Shown one piece after another: positions 1 to 6,976 of a stretch of 64,000 bases of DNA. The stretch is from assembly GCA_964410625.1 (NCBI GenBank), contig CAYPHY010000006.1:186001-250000 (forward strand), read 5' to 3'. Below the pieces are notes generated by a model that made no database searches, was not told where the DNA came from, and saw only the letters and a program-made list of their open reading frames with translations. The position numbers and the translations under genes were made by a program. Source of the stretch: CAYPHY01 sp964410625 (GTDB taxonomy: Bacteria > Chloroflexota > Anaerolineae > Promineifilales > Promineifilaceae). Numbering within the stretch: position 1 is the stretch's first letter; every line of letters starts with the position of its first letter.

Positions 1-90
1 AATAGTAGGCAGTCACGATTAACAAGTAAATGTTAATGGGTGCCGGCTGAATAAATCAAATCAATAGTTTAAGTTGAGGGTATTTAACGA

Positions 91-1290
91 ATGGGCAAGC
101 AAAAATTTACGCGGGAAAAGCCGCATGTGAATATCGGAACGATTGGGCATATTGACCACGGCAAGACCTCGCTGACGGCGGCGATCACCAAGGCGTTGGC
201 ACTGAAGGGATTAGCCGACTTCCGGGCGTTTGAGCAGATTGACAACGCACCAGAAGAGAAAGAGCGAGGTATCACCATCGCCATCTCCCATGTGGAATAC
301 GAGACGGAGAACCGGCACTATGCCCATGTGGACTGCCCCGGACACCGCGACTACATCAAGAACATGATCACCGGTGCGGCGCAGATGGATGGCGCGATTT
401 TGGTGGTGGCGGCCCCCGATGGCCCGATGCCGCAGACGAGAGAGCATGTGTTGCTGTCGCGGCAGGTGGAAGTACCGGCGATGGTCATCTTCCTCAACAA
501 AGTGGACATGATGGACGATGAGGAGTTGCTGGAGCTGGTGGAGCTGGAACTGCGCGAGCTGCTGGACAGCCAGGGCTTTCCGGGGGATGAGACGCCGATT
601 GTGCGCGGCAGCGCGTTGGCGGCGTTGGAAGCACCAGACGACCCCAACCATCCGGCGTATGCGCCGATATACGAGTTGATGCGGGTGGTGGACGAGTACA
701 TCCCTGCACCAGAGCGGGAGACGGACAAGCCGTTCCTGATGCCGGTGGAAGATGTGTTTTCCATCAAGGGACGTGGCACAGTGGTCACCGGCCGTGTGGA
801 GCGCGGGACGTTGCTGCCCAACAACGAGGTGGAAATCGTCGGCTTGCGCGAGGACCGGCGCAAGGTGGTGGTGACCTCGATGGAGATGTTCCACAAGATC
901 CTGGACAAGGTGGAGGCAGGGGACAACGCTGGCTTGCTGCTGCGCGGTGTGACCCGCGAGGAGATCGAGCGCGGACAGGTGTTGGCCAAGCCGGGCAGCA
1001 TCACACCACACACGGAGTTCATGAGCGAGGTGTATGTGCTGCGCAAGGATGAAGGGGGACGGCACAAGGCGTTCTTCCCTGGGTATCGGCCGCAGTTCTA
1101 CATCCGCACGATGGATGTGACCGGCGAGATTTCGCTGCCGGAAGGTGTGGAGATGGTGATGCCGGGGGACAATGTGAACCTGAAGGTGAAGCTGATCACC
1201 CCGGTGGCGTTGGAAGAGGGCGGCCGTTTCGCCATTCGTGAAGGCGGTCTGACCGTTGGCGCTGGCGTCATCACCAAGATTCTCAACTAA
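91..1290 (+). CDS. tuf: Elongation factor Tu
   Basis: Translation GTPase that carries aminoacyl-tRNA to the ribosome. The 399 residues match normal EF-Tu length. G1 is GHIDHGKT near residue 19, G3 is DCPGH near 81, and G4 is NKVD near 136; domains 2 and 3 follow with the GRGTVVTGRVERG and GYRPQFYIRT signatures. The start ATG follows a GAGGGT Shine-Dalgarno at about 75-80. Near the C terminus the usual GGRTVGAG reads GGLTVGAG, an Arg-to-Leu change. It heads a classic translation block (rpmG, tRNA-Trp, secE, nusG, rplK, rplA, rplJ, rplL). Identification is certain. Confidence 0.98.
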   Translation: MGKQKFTREKPHVNIGTIGHIDHGKTSLTAAITKALALKGLADFRAFEQIDNAPEEKERGITIAISHVEYETENRHYAHVDCPGHRDYIKNMITGAAQMDGAILVVAAPDGPMPQTREHVLLSRQVEVPAMVIFLNKVDMMDDEELLELVELELRELLDSQGFPGDETPIVRGSALAALEAPDDPNHPAYAPIYELMRVVDEYIPAPERETDKPFLMPVEDVFSIKGRGTVVTGRVERGTLLPNNEVEIVGLREDRRKVVVTSMEMFHKILDKVEAGDNAGLLLRGVTREEIERGQVLAKPGSITPHTEFMSEVYVLRKDEGGRHKAFFPGYRPQFYIRTMDVTGEISLPEGVEMVMPGDNVNLKVKLITPVALEEGGRFAIREGGLTVGAGVITKILN

Positions 1291-1303
1291 CAAGGACGGA
1301 TGA

Positions 1304-1366
1304 CAGTCTCTCAATCTCCTACGCTCTCAATCTCTGAGACTAGGAGATTGGGAGACTGAGAGAGTA
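1304..1366. repeat. Word-like inverted repeat, CTCAATCTC family
   Basis: Short words of the type CTCAATCTC/CTCTCAATCTC on the left are mirrored by GAGATTGGGAGACTGAGAG on the right, so the segment can fold into a long imperfect hairpin between tuf and rpmG. The same family recurs at about 3283, 5012, 8358, 22142, 23845, 27035, 27605, 41370 and 62255. It ends only a few bases before the rpmG start. Confidence 0.8.
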
Positions 1367-1370
1367 GAAG

Positions 1371-1535
1371 ATGGCAAAGAAAGCTGTTCGCACGCACATT
1401 ATCCTGGCGTGCACGGAATGTAAAGAACGAAATTATATTACTGAAAAGAACCGCCGTAACGATCCGGGCCGGCTGGAGTTGGAAAAGTACTGCCCCCGTT
1501 GTCGCCAACACCGGCTACACCGGGAGACTCGTTAA
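1371..1535 (+). CDS. rpmG: 50S ribosomal protein L33
   Basis: A 54-residue protein beginning MAKKAVRTHIILACTECKER. It carries the two CxxC knuckles of the zinc-binding (C+) form of L33: C14 and C17, then C41 and C44. The length and the ETR-like end fit bacterial L33. It sits between tuf and tRNA-Trp, the usual place for rpmG next to secE and nusG. The upstream region is almost entirely the word-like inverted repeat, with GAGAGTAGAAG just before the ATG as the only weak ribosome-binding site. The C+ form suggests zinc-replete regulation but no Zur site was seen. Confidence 0.95.
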   Translation: MAKKAVRTHIILACTECKERNYITEKNRRNDPGRLELEKYCPRCRQHRLHRETR

Positions 1536-1584
1536 AAGTTTGTAGTAGCGACTAAAATTGTTATCGTTACTACAAATGGGATGA

Positions 1585-1657
1585 AGGGGGTTAGCTCAAC
1601 TGGCAGAGCGACGGTCTCCAAAACCGTAGGCTGCGGGTTCAAGTCCTGCACCCCCTG
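1585..1657 (+). tRNA. trnW: tRNA-Trp (anticodon CCA)
   Basis: A cloverleaf can be drawn by hand. The acceptor stem AGGGGGT (1585-1591) pairs with ACCCCCT (1650-1656), with discriminator G1657. The D arm has TTAGCTCAAC..GCAGAGC, the anticodon loop reads CTCCAAA with CCA as anticodon, and the T arm contains GGGTTCAAGTCC. The 3' CCA is not encoded. A tRNA-Trp upstream of secE-nusG is a common bacterial arrangement. Confidence 0.97.
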
Positions 1658-1664
1658 CTAACTT

Positions 1665-1698
1665 TGCAAGAGGCCGGCTGATTAGCCGGCCTCTTGCA
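1665..1698 (+). terminator. Perfect hairpin after tRNA-Trp
   Basis: A 15-nt arm (1665-1679) and its exact complement (1684-1698) flank the 4-nt loop GATT. The stem is GC rich (AGGCCGGCT core). No long T run follows, so it may be a processing stem or weak terminator between the tRNA and secE rather than a strong stop. Confidence 0.6.
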
Positions 1699-1729
1699 GG
1701 CTAATATCAGTGTAGAAGGGATCAATATT

Positions 1730-1966
1730 GTGTCAAAAAGCAAAGTAGAACGGGGTGCTGCCCCACAAGAGAATGCGCTGGCTCACTATTTGCGGGAGAC
1801 GCGCGGCGAATTACGCAAAGTGACCTGGCCGACACGTGCCGAATCGCAACGGTTGACGCTGATTGTTCTTGGTGCGATTGTCGCTACTGCCATTTTCTTC
1901 TGGGCCTTTGATTCCCTGTTTGCCAATATTGTTGAGTATATTGTGCAGTTGATTATTGGACTGTAA
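1730..1966 (+). CDS. secE: Preprotein translocase subunit SecE
   Basis: A 78-residue protein with the SecE signature: an amphipathic ALAHYLRETRGELRKVTWPT segment followed by one long transmembrane helix (LTLIVLGAIVATAIFFWAF) and a hydrophobic tail. SecE forms the SecYEG channel in the cytoplasmic membrane. I chose the GTG at 1730 because GAAGGG lies 9-10 nt upstream; an in-frame TTG at 1694 would add 12 residues but falls inside the hairpin. Followed by nusG as in most bacteria. Confidence 0.93.
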   Translation: MSKSKVERGAAPQENALAHYLRETRGELRKVTWPTRAESQRLTLIVLGAIVATAIFFWAFDSLFANIVEYIVQLIIGL

Positions 1967-2076
1967 GCGTGTGGGGCAGGTGTAGAGCGCGTTAATGGCT
2001 GCTGTTGGGCGGCCGTTATTGACAATACGCAACGCCTGACTTTTAACCCGTTTTCAGCAAGGCGGGTAATAAGCTA

Positions 2077-2715
2077 ATGGATAACGTAGATCACGTGGAA
2101 AACGAAGAAGAACGGATCGACTTTGAATTAGACGAATTAGAAAACGACGACCTGCCCGAAGAAAACAAGGCTGACGCGGCGATTGGCGAAGATGGGCGTG
2201 CCTGGTATGTTGTTCATTGCTATTCCGGCTATGAAAACAAAGTGCGCCATAGCATTGAGCAGCGCATTGAGACCATGGGGATGCAGGACAAAATCTTCGA
2301 TGTTGTCGTGCCGACCGAAGAAGAAATTGAGATCAAGGACGGCAAGCGGCGCACGGTTGAACGGCGCGTTTTTCCTGGCTACATTCTGGTACAGATGATC
2401 ATTGATGAGGATTCCTGGTATGTTGTGCGCAACACGCCGGGTGTAACGGGCTTTGTCGGCATGGGGGATGATCCCACCCCACTACGGCCTGATGAAGTAG
2501 CCAAGATCATGAACCGGATGGAAGCGGAAGCACCGAAGGTGAAGTTTGACTTCCAGATAAATGAAAAGGTGCGCATCAGCAGCGGCCCGTTTTCTGATGT
2601 GATCGGCACTGTTGCCGAGATTGACGCCGACCGGGCCAAGGTGCGGGTGATGGTTTCATTCTTCGGCCGTGAAACACCGGTCGAGTTGGACTTTCTAAAT
2701 GTCGAAAAAGTGTAA
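2077..2715 (+). CDS. nusG: Transcription termination/antitermination factor NusG
   Basis: A 212-residue protein. After an acidic N-terminal extension of about 40 residues come the NGN domain (AWYVVHCYSGYENKV near 45-60; FPGYILVQM near 100; VVRNTPGVTGFVG near 118) and a C-terminal KOW domain (VRISSGPFSDVIGTVAEI near 167-185). It binds RNA polymerase and couples it to Rho or the ribosome. The acidic extension is longer than in E. coli NusG (181 aa). It lies between secE and rplK as expected. Confidence 0.97.
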   Translation: MDNVDHVENEEERIDFELDELENDDLPEENKADAAIGEDGRAWYVVHCYSGYENKVRHSIEQRIETMGMQDKIFDVVVPTEEEIEIKDGKRRTVERRVFPGYILVQMIIDEDSWYVVRNTPGVTGFVGMGDDPTPLRPDEVAKIMNRMEAEAPKVKFDFQINEKVRISSGPFSDVIGTVAEIDADRAKVRVMVSFFGRETPVELDFLNVEKV

Positions 2716-2717
2716 TT

Positions 2718-2800
2718 AGTGGAGAGTGGAGAGTGGAGAGTGACGAGAATAAAGCAACTCGTTCTCTCCACTCCTCACTTGTCACTCTCCACTCAAAGCG
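2718..2800. repeat. Word-like inverted repeat, GTGGAGAGTGGAGAG family
   Basis: GTGGAGAGTGGAGAGTGG on the left is mirrored by CTCTCCACTCCTCACTTGTCACTCTCCAC on the right. Same family at 21415-21485 and, inside pyrF, at about 38336-38360. It fills the nusG-rplK spacer. Confidence 0.8.
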
Positions 2801-2849
2801 GAGGAGCCTGAAGAACAGGCGTTTGGACTCCAGGGAGTTTATTTTTAGA

Positions 2850-3275
2850 ATGGCAAAGAAGATTAAAGCAGTTGTGAAGATTCAGCTTCAAGCGGGAAAG
2901 GGCAGCCCTGCCCCGCCTGTGGGTACTGTGCTGGGGCCGCTTGGCGTCAACTTGATGCAGTTTGTTAAAGAGTATAACGCCAGAACGGCCGGACAGGTCG
3001 GCCAGGTGATCCCCGCGGAAGTGACCGTCTTTCAGGATGGCAGTTTCAACTTCGTCCTGAAGACGCCGCCGGTCGTAGATTTGATCAAGAAAGCGGTCGG
3101 CATCAAGAGTGGATCGGCCGTTCCTAACCGGGATAAGGTCGCCTCCATCACTACCCAGCAATTGAGGGAAATCGCGGAGATCAAGATGAAGGACTTGAAC
3201 GCCCATGATCTTGATGCGGCCGTCAACATCATCTCCGGCACAGCCCGTAGTATGGGTGTTACAGTTTCAGATTAA
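2850..3275 (+). CDS. rplK: 50S ribosomal protein L11
   Basis: A 141-residue protein, the usual L11 length. MAKKIKAVVKIQLQAGK is followed by the PAPPVGTVLGPLGVN signature and the C-terminal rRNA-binding helix region ending NIISGTARSMGVTV. The frame is open upstream to 2733, but that part is repeat DNA; the ATG at 2850 preceded by AGGGAG at 2832-2837 gives the canonical N terminus. L11 with its rRNA forms the GTPase-associated centre. Confidence 0.97.
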   Translation: MAKKIKAVVKIQLQAGKGSPAPPVGTVLGPLGVNLMQFVKEYNARTAGQVGQVIPAEVTVFQDGSFNFVLKTPPVVDLIKKAVGIKSGSAVPNRDKVASITTQQLREIAEIKMKDLNAHDLDAAVNIISGTARSMGVTVSD

Positions 3276-3282
3276 CAAGTGT

Positions 3283-3353
3283 TAATCTCCTAGTCTCTAA
3301 ATCTTCCAGTCTCTTATGATTGGGAAAGTGGGAGACCAGGAGATTAAGAGATT
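3283..3353. repeat. Word-like inverted repeat, CTCAATCTC family
   Basis: AATCTCCTAGTCTCTAAATCTTCC on the left faces GGGAAAGTGGGAGACCAGGAGATT on the right. It fills the rplK-rplA spacer. A second small inverted repeat, GAACGGG/CCCGTTC, lies just downstream at 3361-3380, before the rplA ribosome-binding site. Confidence 0.75.
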
Positions 3354-3402
3354 CGTGGGAGAACGGGTATCCGCCCGTTCGCCGGAACCACAAGGAGTTA
3401 TC

Positions 3403-4104
3403 ATGCCTAAAAGAGGACGTAAATATCAAGAGGCCGCTGCCAAGGTAGACCGTGAGCGGCTCTACTCGCGCAACGAGGCCGTCAAGCTGATTAAGGAAAC
3501 GGCCTTCACCAGCTTTGACCCCACGGTTGAAGTTCATATGCGACTGGGTGTTGACCCCCGTCATGCTGACCAGCAAGTACGCGATGTGGTCGTCTTGCCG
3601 CATGGTTTGGGCAAGCAGGTGCGTGTGTTGGTGTTCGCCGAAGGTGAAGACGCGGCTATCGCCCGCGACGCAGGAGCGGACATCATCGCTGATGATGAAG
3701 TGATCAAGCAAATTCAAAATGGTTGGACGGAATTTGATGTGGCGATTGCTGTCCCAGCGATGATGGGCAAGGTCGGCCGTCTCGGCCGTATCCTCGGCCC
3801 ACGTGGGTTAATGCCCAACCCTCGCGCGGGAACGGTTGCCCCTGGGGCCGATCTGCCGCGCCTGATTGAGGAAGCGAAGGCTGGTCGTGTTGAGTTTCGT
3901 GTGGACCGCACTTCAAATCTGCACGCCCCGATTGGCAAGGCGAGCTTTAGCGAAACGCAGTTAGCAGAGAATTTGCAGAGCTTTCTGAATGCTGTGAAAC
4001 GCGCTCGTCCGGCGGCGGCAAAAGGCACCTATATCCAGCGCATCACGCTTGCCAACACAATGGGGCCTGGTATTCGCCTTGATACAAGCGAGGCGTTGCA
4101 GTAA
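3403..4104 (+). CDS. rplA: 50S ribosomal protein L1
   Basis: A 233-residue protein of normal L1 length. It shows the MPKRGRKYQ start, VEVHMRLGVDPRHADQQVRDVVVLPHG, the MGKVGRLGRILGPRGLMPNPRAGT signature and the C-terminal RIDGT-like strand region. The start ATG at 3403 has AAGGAG at 3392-3397. L1 binds 23S rRNA at the E-site stalk and often represses its own operon. The next gene pair (rplJ-rplL) is separated by an L10 leader. Confidence 0.97.
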   Translation: MPKRGRKYQEAAAKVDRERLYSRNEAVKLIKETAFTSFDPTVEVHMRLGVDPRHADQQVRDVVVLPHGLGKQVRVLVFAEGEDAAIARDAGADIIADDEVIKQIQNGWTEFDVAIAVPAMMGKVGRLGRILGPRGLMPNPRAGTVAPGADLPRLIEEAKAGRVEFRVDRTSNLHAPIGKASFSETQLAENLQSFLNAVKRARPAAAKGTYIQRITLANTMGPGIRLDTSEALQ

Positions 4105-4189
4105 GCTTTTGGGAAGTAAGCGCAAATAGTAGCCAGTTGGCTCGAAATCGGGTAAGATAAAGTATCTTATTTGCTTAAGAAGTACATTT

Positions 4190-4370
4190 CTCTACCAAAG
4201 ACAGTCGGTGGTCGCTTGCTGAGCAGCAGGCGACCTTAATGAGTCCGGCCGAGGTGGGGTATCTGGAAATAAAATCGGTCTGCATTGGGTTTTTGGGTTT
4301 GCTTTCAAACCCACCACGCAGGCGTTCTCCAGTCCTCATGTCGGCCGACATGAGGACTTTTTATTTATCA
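4190..4370 (+). promoter_or_regulatory. Ribosomal protein L10 leader (rplJ leader RNA)
   Basis: The rplA-rplJ spacer contains the conserved strings of the bacterial L10 leader: ACCAAAGACAGTCGGTGG at 4194-4211 and CTTAATGAGTCCGGCCGAGGT around 4235-4256. It ends in an intrinsic terminator. In other bacteria L10(L12)4 binds this leader and represses its own operon. Here the terminator suggests premature transcription termination as the output. Positions are approximate because I could not fold it by program. Confidence 0.88.
4331..4365 (+). terminator. Attenuator hairpin of the L10 leader
   Basis: A perfect self-complementary hairpin with 14-nt arms (4331-4344 and 4345-4358) is followed directly by TTTTATTTAT. 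It stands between the L10-binding part of the leader and rplJ, so it is the likely attenuator. Confidence 0.88.
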
Positions 4371-4438
4371 ATGAACAATCGGCAAATGAACATTGAACAA
4401 TAACTCAATCGTTGTTCATTGTTGCATTGTTCATTGCT
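4370..4438. repeat. Word-like inverted repeat, TTGTTCATTG family
   Basis: AATGAACAATCGGCAAATGAACATTGAACAA is mirrored by TTGTTCATTGTTGCATTGTTCATTG. It sits between the attenuator and the rplJ ribosome-binding site. A fragment of the same words recurs at the window end near 63975. Confidence 0.75.
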
Positions 4439-4453
4439 TCGGAGGTAATGCTT

Positions 4454-5005
4454 TTGGCACTTAAACGTAAACGCAAGGAAGAACTGGTTGATACATACTC
4501 GGAACTGATTGCGCAAAGCCGGGCTATCTTTCTCGCTGAGTATAGCGGCATGAGCGTGAAGCAGATGGAAGCGTTGCGCGGTAAGATCCGTGATGTGGAC
4601 GGCCAGTTTAGTGTTACTAAAAACACATTGCTGATCAAGGCACTGGAAACGAATGAACGCCAGGTGCCGACGGATTTGTTGGTCGGGCAATTGGCAACCA
4701 GCTTTGCGCTGGGGGAAGCTCCGGCGCTGGCAAAAGTTCTGATTGATCATGCCAAGATAGACAACAGGCTTGTCCTCAGAGGCGGCATGATCGGCGACCA
4801 GACACTCAGCGCAAAAGAGGTGGAGCAACTGGCTTCACTGCCCTCGCTGGACCAGTTACGAGCGCAAATCCTGGGCTTAATCAGCGCTCCGGCACAGAAT
4901 TTGGCCTCAGTCGTGGCCGGTGGCGTGCGCCAAGTGGTCAATGTGCTGGACGCCTATGCTCGTAGTGAAGAGGACGGCGCGGCCGAAGCGGCGGAAGCTG
5001 CGTAG
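4454..5005 (+). CDS. rplJ: 50S ribosomal protein L10
   Basis: A 183-residue L10, the stalk base that binds L7/L12 dimers. Motifs: KRKRKEELVDTYSELI, SVTKNTLLIKAL near 50, then GGMIGD and LASLPSLDQLRAQILGLISAPAQNLASV, the typical L10 tail before the L7/L12-binding helix. GGAGGT at 4441-4446 lies 7 nt before TTG 4454 (MALKRKRK) but only 1 nt before ATG 4448 (MLLALKRK), so I chose TTG. The two differ by two residues. It is followed by rplL. Confidence 0.94.
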   Translation: MALKRKRKEELVDTYSELIAQSRAIFLAEYSGMSVKQMEALRGKIRDVDGQFSVTKNTLLIKALETNERQVPTDLLVGQLATSFALGEAPALAKVLIDHAKIDNRLVLRGGMIGDQTLSAKEVEQLASLPSLDQLRAQILGLISAPAQNLASVVAGGVRQVVNVLDAYARSEEDGAAEAAEAA

Positions 5006-5011
5006 GATAAT

Positions 5012-5075
5012 AACAATCTCCATCTCAGAGATTGGAGATTAGAGATTTGGAATTTGAGATTCAATTAAAATTGGA
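5012..5075. repeat. Word-like repeat, GAGATTGGAGATT family
   Basis: CAATCTCCATCTC is followed by GAGATTGGAGATTAGAGATTTGG and AT-rich relatives. It fills the rplJ-rplL spacer and gives the rplL ribosome-binding site (TTGGAGA) as part of its last word. Confidence 0.7.
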
Positions 5076-5085
5076 GAATATTACA

Positions 5086-5472
5086 ATGGCTGATTTAGAT
5101 AAGATTGTAGAAGAACTCAGTGGCTTGACCCTGTTGGAAGCGGCCGAGTTGACCAAGAAGTTGGAAGAGAAGTGGGGCGTCAGCGCGGCTGCGCCGGTGG
5201 CGATGGGCTTTGCTCCTGGCGCGATGCCTGGTGCGGCGGCCCCGGCCGAAGAGGAAGAGGAAAAGACTGAGTTTGACGTCATCCTGAAGGACATTGGCCC
5301 GAAGAAGATTGACGTGATTAAGGCGGTTCGTGGCCTGACCAGCCTCGGCTTGAAGGAAGCGAAGGACGCGGTTGAGGCGATGGGGACGCTGATGGAAGGC
5401 GTTGCCAAGGAAGCGGCCGAAGAAGCGAAAAAGCAACTGGAAGCGGCCGGCGCCGTCGTCGAAGTCAAATAA
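5086..5472 (+). CDS. rplL: 50S ribosomal protein L7/L12
   Basis: A 128-residue stalk protein that recruits translation GTPases. It has the N-terminal dimerisation domain (MADLDKIVEELSGLTLLEAAEL), an Ala/Gly/Pro/Glu hinge around 35-60 and the C-terminal domain with EFDVILKDIGPKKIDVIKAVRGLTSLGLKEAKDAVE in pieces. Start ATG 5086 has GGAG 9 nt upstream; the upstream in-frame ATG at 5032 lies in repeat DNA. A terminator follows. rpoB does not follow, unlike many bacteria. Confidence 0.98.
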   Translation: MADLDKIVEELSGLTLLEAAELTKKLEEKWGVSAAAPVAMGFAPGAMPGAAAPAEEEEEKTEFDVILKDIGPKKIDVIKAVRGLTSLGLKEAKDAVEAMGTLMEGVAKEAAEEAKKQLEAAGAVVEVK

Positions 5473-5500
5473 TTCGCAGAACGGTTTATCCGCCATACCA

Positions 5501-5535
5501 AAGACCGGCCTTCAACAAGGGGGCCGGTCTTTTTG
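5501..5535 (+). terminator. Intrinsic terminator after rplL
   Basis: AAGACCGGCC (5501-5510) pairs with GGCCGGTCTT (5522-5531), followed by a short T run. It closes the ribosomal protein block. Confidence 0.9.
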
Positions 5536-5676
5536 TTCCACAAGAGCGGCCATGCGCGGGACAAATCAGAATGTCTCACGCAAAAGTCGCCAACTGTTAT
5601 CCATTGGCTTTTCTCGGAGCCTGCGCCGACTCTTTCGAGGCGACAAGCCATTGTGTGAGCTACTTATGAGGGCGTA

Positions 5677-6351
5677 ATGATCAAACTCATCTTAGCCTCT
5701 GGTTCACCGCGTCGTCGCGCGTTGATCCAACTGCTCGACTATCCATCGCAGGTGGTTGTTTCCGATGTTGATGAGGATGCGATCACGATTGCTGACCCGG
5801 CCGCCTACGTCCTGGAAACGGCGCGGCAAAAGGCATCGGCCGTTGCCCACAGGATAGCTGAAAACAGCCCTTTACAGTCGTCCGTCGAAAAACGGATTCT
5901 CGTCGCCGCTGATACGACGGTTGCGCTGGATGGCGAAATATTGGGCAAACCGGTGGATGCGGCCGCTGCCCGCGACATGCTGCACCGCCAACGGAACCAC
6001 CATCATCTGGTACACACGGCTATCGTTTTAATGGACGTGGATAGCGGCCGTCATGTAGATGGGGTAAACTCCACGGTCGTGACCATGCGTGCTTATACGG
6101 ACGAAGAGATAGAAGCGTATATTGCCACGGGTGATCCATTTGACAAGGCCGGAGCGTATGCAATTCAGCATCCACTCTTTAGGCCGGTGGCGGCCGTGGA
6201 GGGGTGTTATCTTACCGTCGTCGGCCTTTCCATTTGTCATCTGGCATTGTTGTTGGAAGAGATGGGCATTCCGCCACGAGTGCAGACGGCCGCGCTGTGG
6301 GAAGTGCATCGCGGCTTTGAGTGTCCCTTATTGGAGGCAAGCGATTTGTGA
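5677..6351 (+). CDS. maf: Maf family nucleoside triphosphate pyrophosphatase
   Basis: A 224-residue Maf/HAM1-like house-cleaning enzyme that hydrolyses non-canonical or certain canonical NTPs to NMP and pyrophosphate. The N terminus has LILASGSPRRRALI, the phosphate-binding SxSPRR motif. AADTTVALDGEILGKP near 86-101 holds the catalytic Asp, and the family signature appears as DPFDKAGAYAIQ near 155. The DT variant of the second motif resembles dTTP/UTP-acting Maf proteins, but I would not fix the substrate. The gene overlaps the next one by 4 nt (GTGA), so the two are probably translationally coupled. Confidence 0.93.
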   Translation: MIKLILASGSPRRRALIQLLDYPSQVVVSDVDEDAITIADPAAYVLETARQKASAVAHRIAENSPLQSSVEKRILVAADTTVALDGEILGKPVDAAAARDMLHRQRNHHHLVHTAIVLMDVDSGRHVDGVNSTVVTMRAYTDEEIEAYIATGDPFDKAGAYAIQHPLFRPVAAVEGCYLTVVGLSICHLALLLEEMGIPPRVQTAALWEVHRGFECPLLEASDL

Positions 6352-6965
6352 AAACGACTGTTATCTTTATCCGGCATGGACAGACGGATTGGAACGCCGG
6401 AAGGCGATGGCAAGGCCATGCCAATATCCCGCTGAATGAAGTGGGGGAACTACAGGCGGCGCTTTTGGCGCAACGGCTCAGCCATTGGCCGATCCAAACG
6501 ATTTACAGCAGCGACCTGCTCCGCGCGGCGGCTACCGCCCAGGCACTGGGAGCCGCACTAGGCATTGAACCGACCATTGATGCGAAATGGCGCGAACGGC
6601 ATGTCGGCCGCTTTGAGGGGTTGACGATGGACGAGATCATCGCCCAATTCCCGGAGGCATGGGAGTCTATGCGTACCGGACCGCTGGACCCGCCGGGTGG
6701 CGAAACGCAGGATGAGGTCTTTGAACGAGTAGGTGCGGCCTTTGATGAACTGGTTGCCCGGCATGAAGGGGAGATGACGGCCGTGGTCAGTCATGGCGGA
6801 ACGATTCATGCGGCCGTGCACTATGCGCTCGATTTGCCGCCCAGCGCACTCGGCCGGCTCAGTTTTCGCGGCAACACCGGCATCTCTGTGATCGAAATTG
6901 ACGATAGCCTGCCCCGCCTGGTGCGCCTCAACGACATCGCTCATTTAGAAAATGGGCTTAGCTAA
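6348..6965 (+). CDS. Histidine phosphatase family protein
   Basis: A 205-residue member of the phosphoglycerate mutase/CobC-like superfamily. The catalytic RHGQTDWN motif is at about residues 10-17, a second Arg/Glu region (WRERHVGRFEGLT) is near 83-95, and the second catalytic His is in VSHGGTIH near 150. GTG 6348 overlaps the maf stop and has GGAGG at 6335-6339, which decides the start. The substrate cannot be read from sequence; candidates include alpha-ribazole phosphate or phosphoglycerate. Two bases after its stop comes the M20 peptidase region, suggesting one operon. Confidence 0.9.
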   Translation: MKTTVIFIRHGQTDWNAGRRWQGHANIPLNEVGELQAALLAQRLSHWPIQTIYSSDLLRAAATAQALGAALGIEPTIDAKWRERHVGRFEGLTMDEIIAQFPEAWESMRTGPLDPPGGETQDEVFERVGAAFDELVARHEGEMTAVVSHGGTIHAAVHYALDLPPSALGRLSFRGNTGISVIEIDDSLPRLVRLNDIAHLENGLS

Positions 6966-6976
6966 ATGTGATCCTT

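Noticed and set aside
211..1314. Long open frame on the minus strand over tuf
   Set aside because: It is the antisense shadow of a highly biased GC-rich gene; its translation is His/Arg/Gln rich without any domain.
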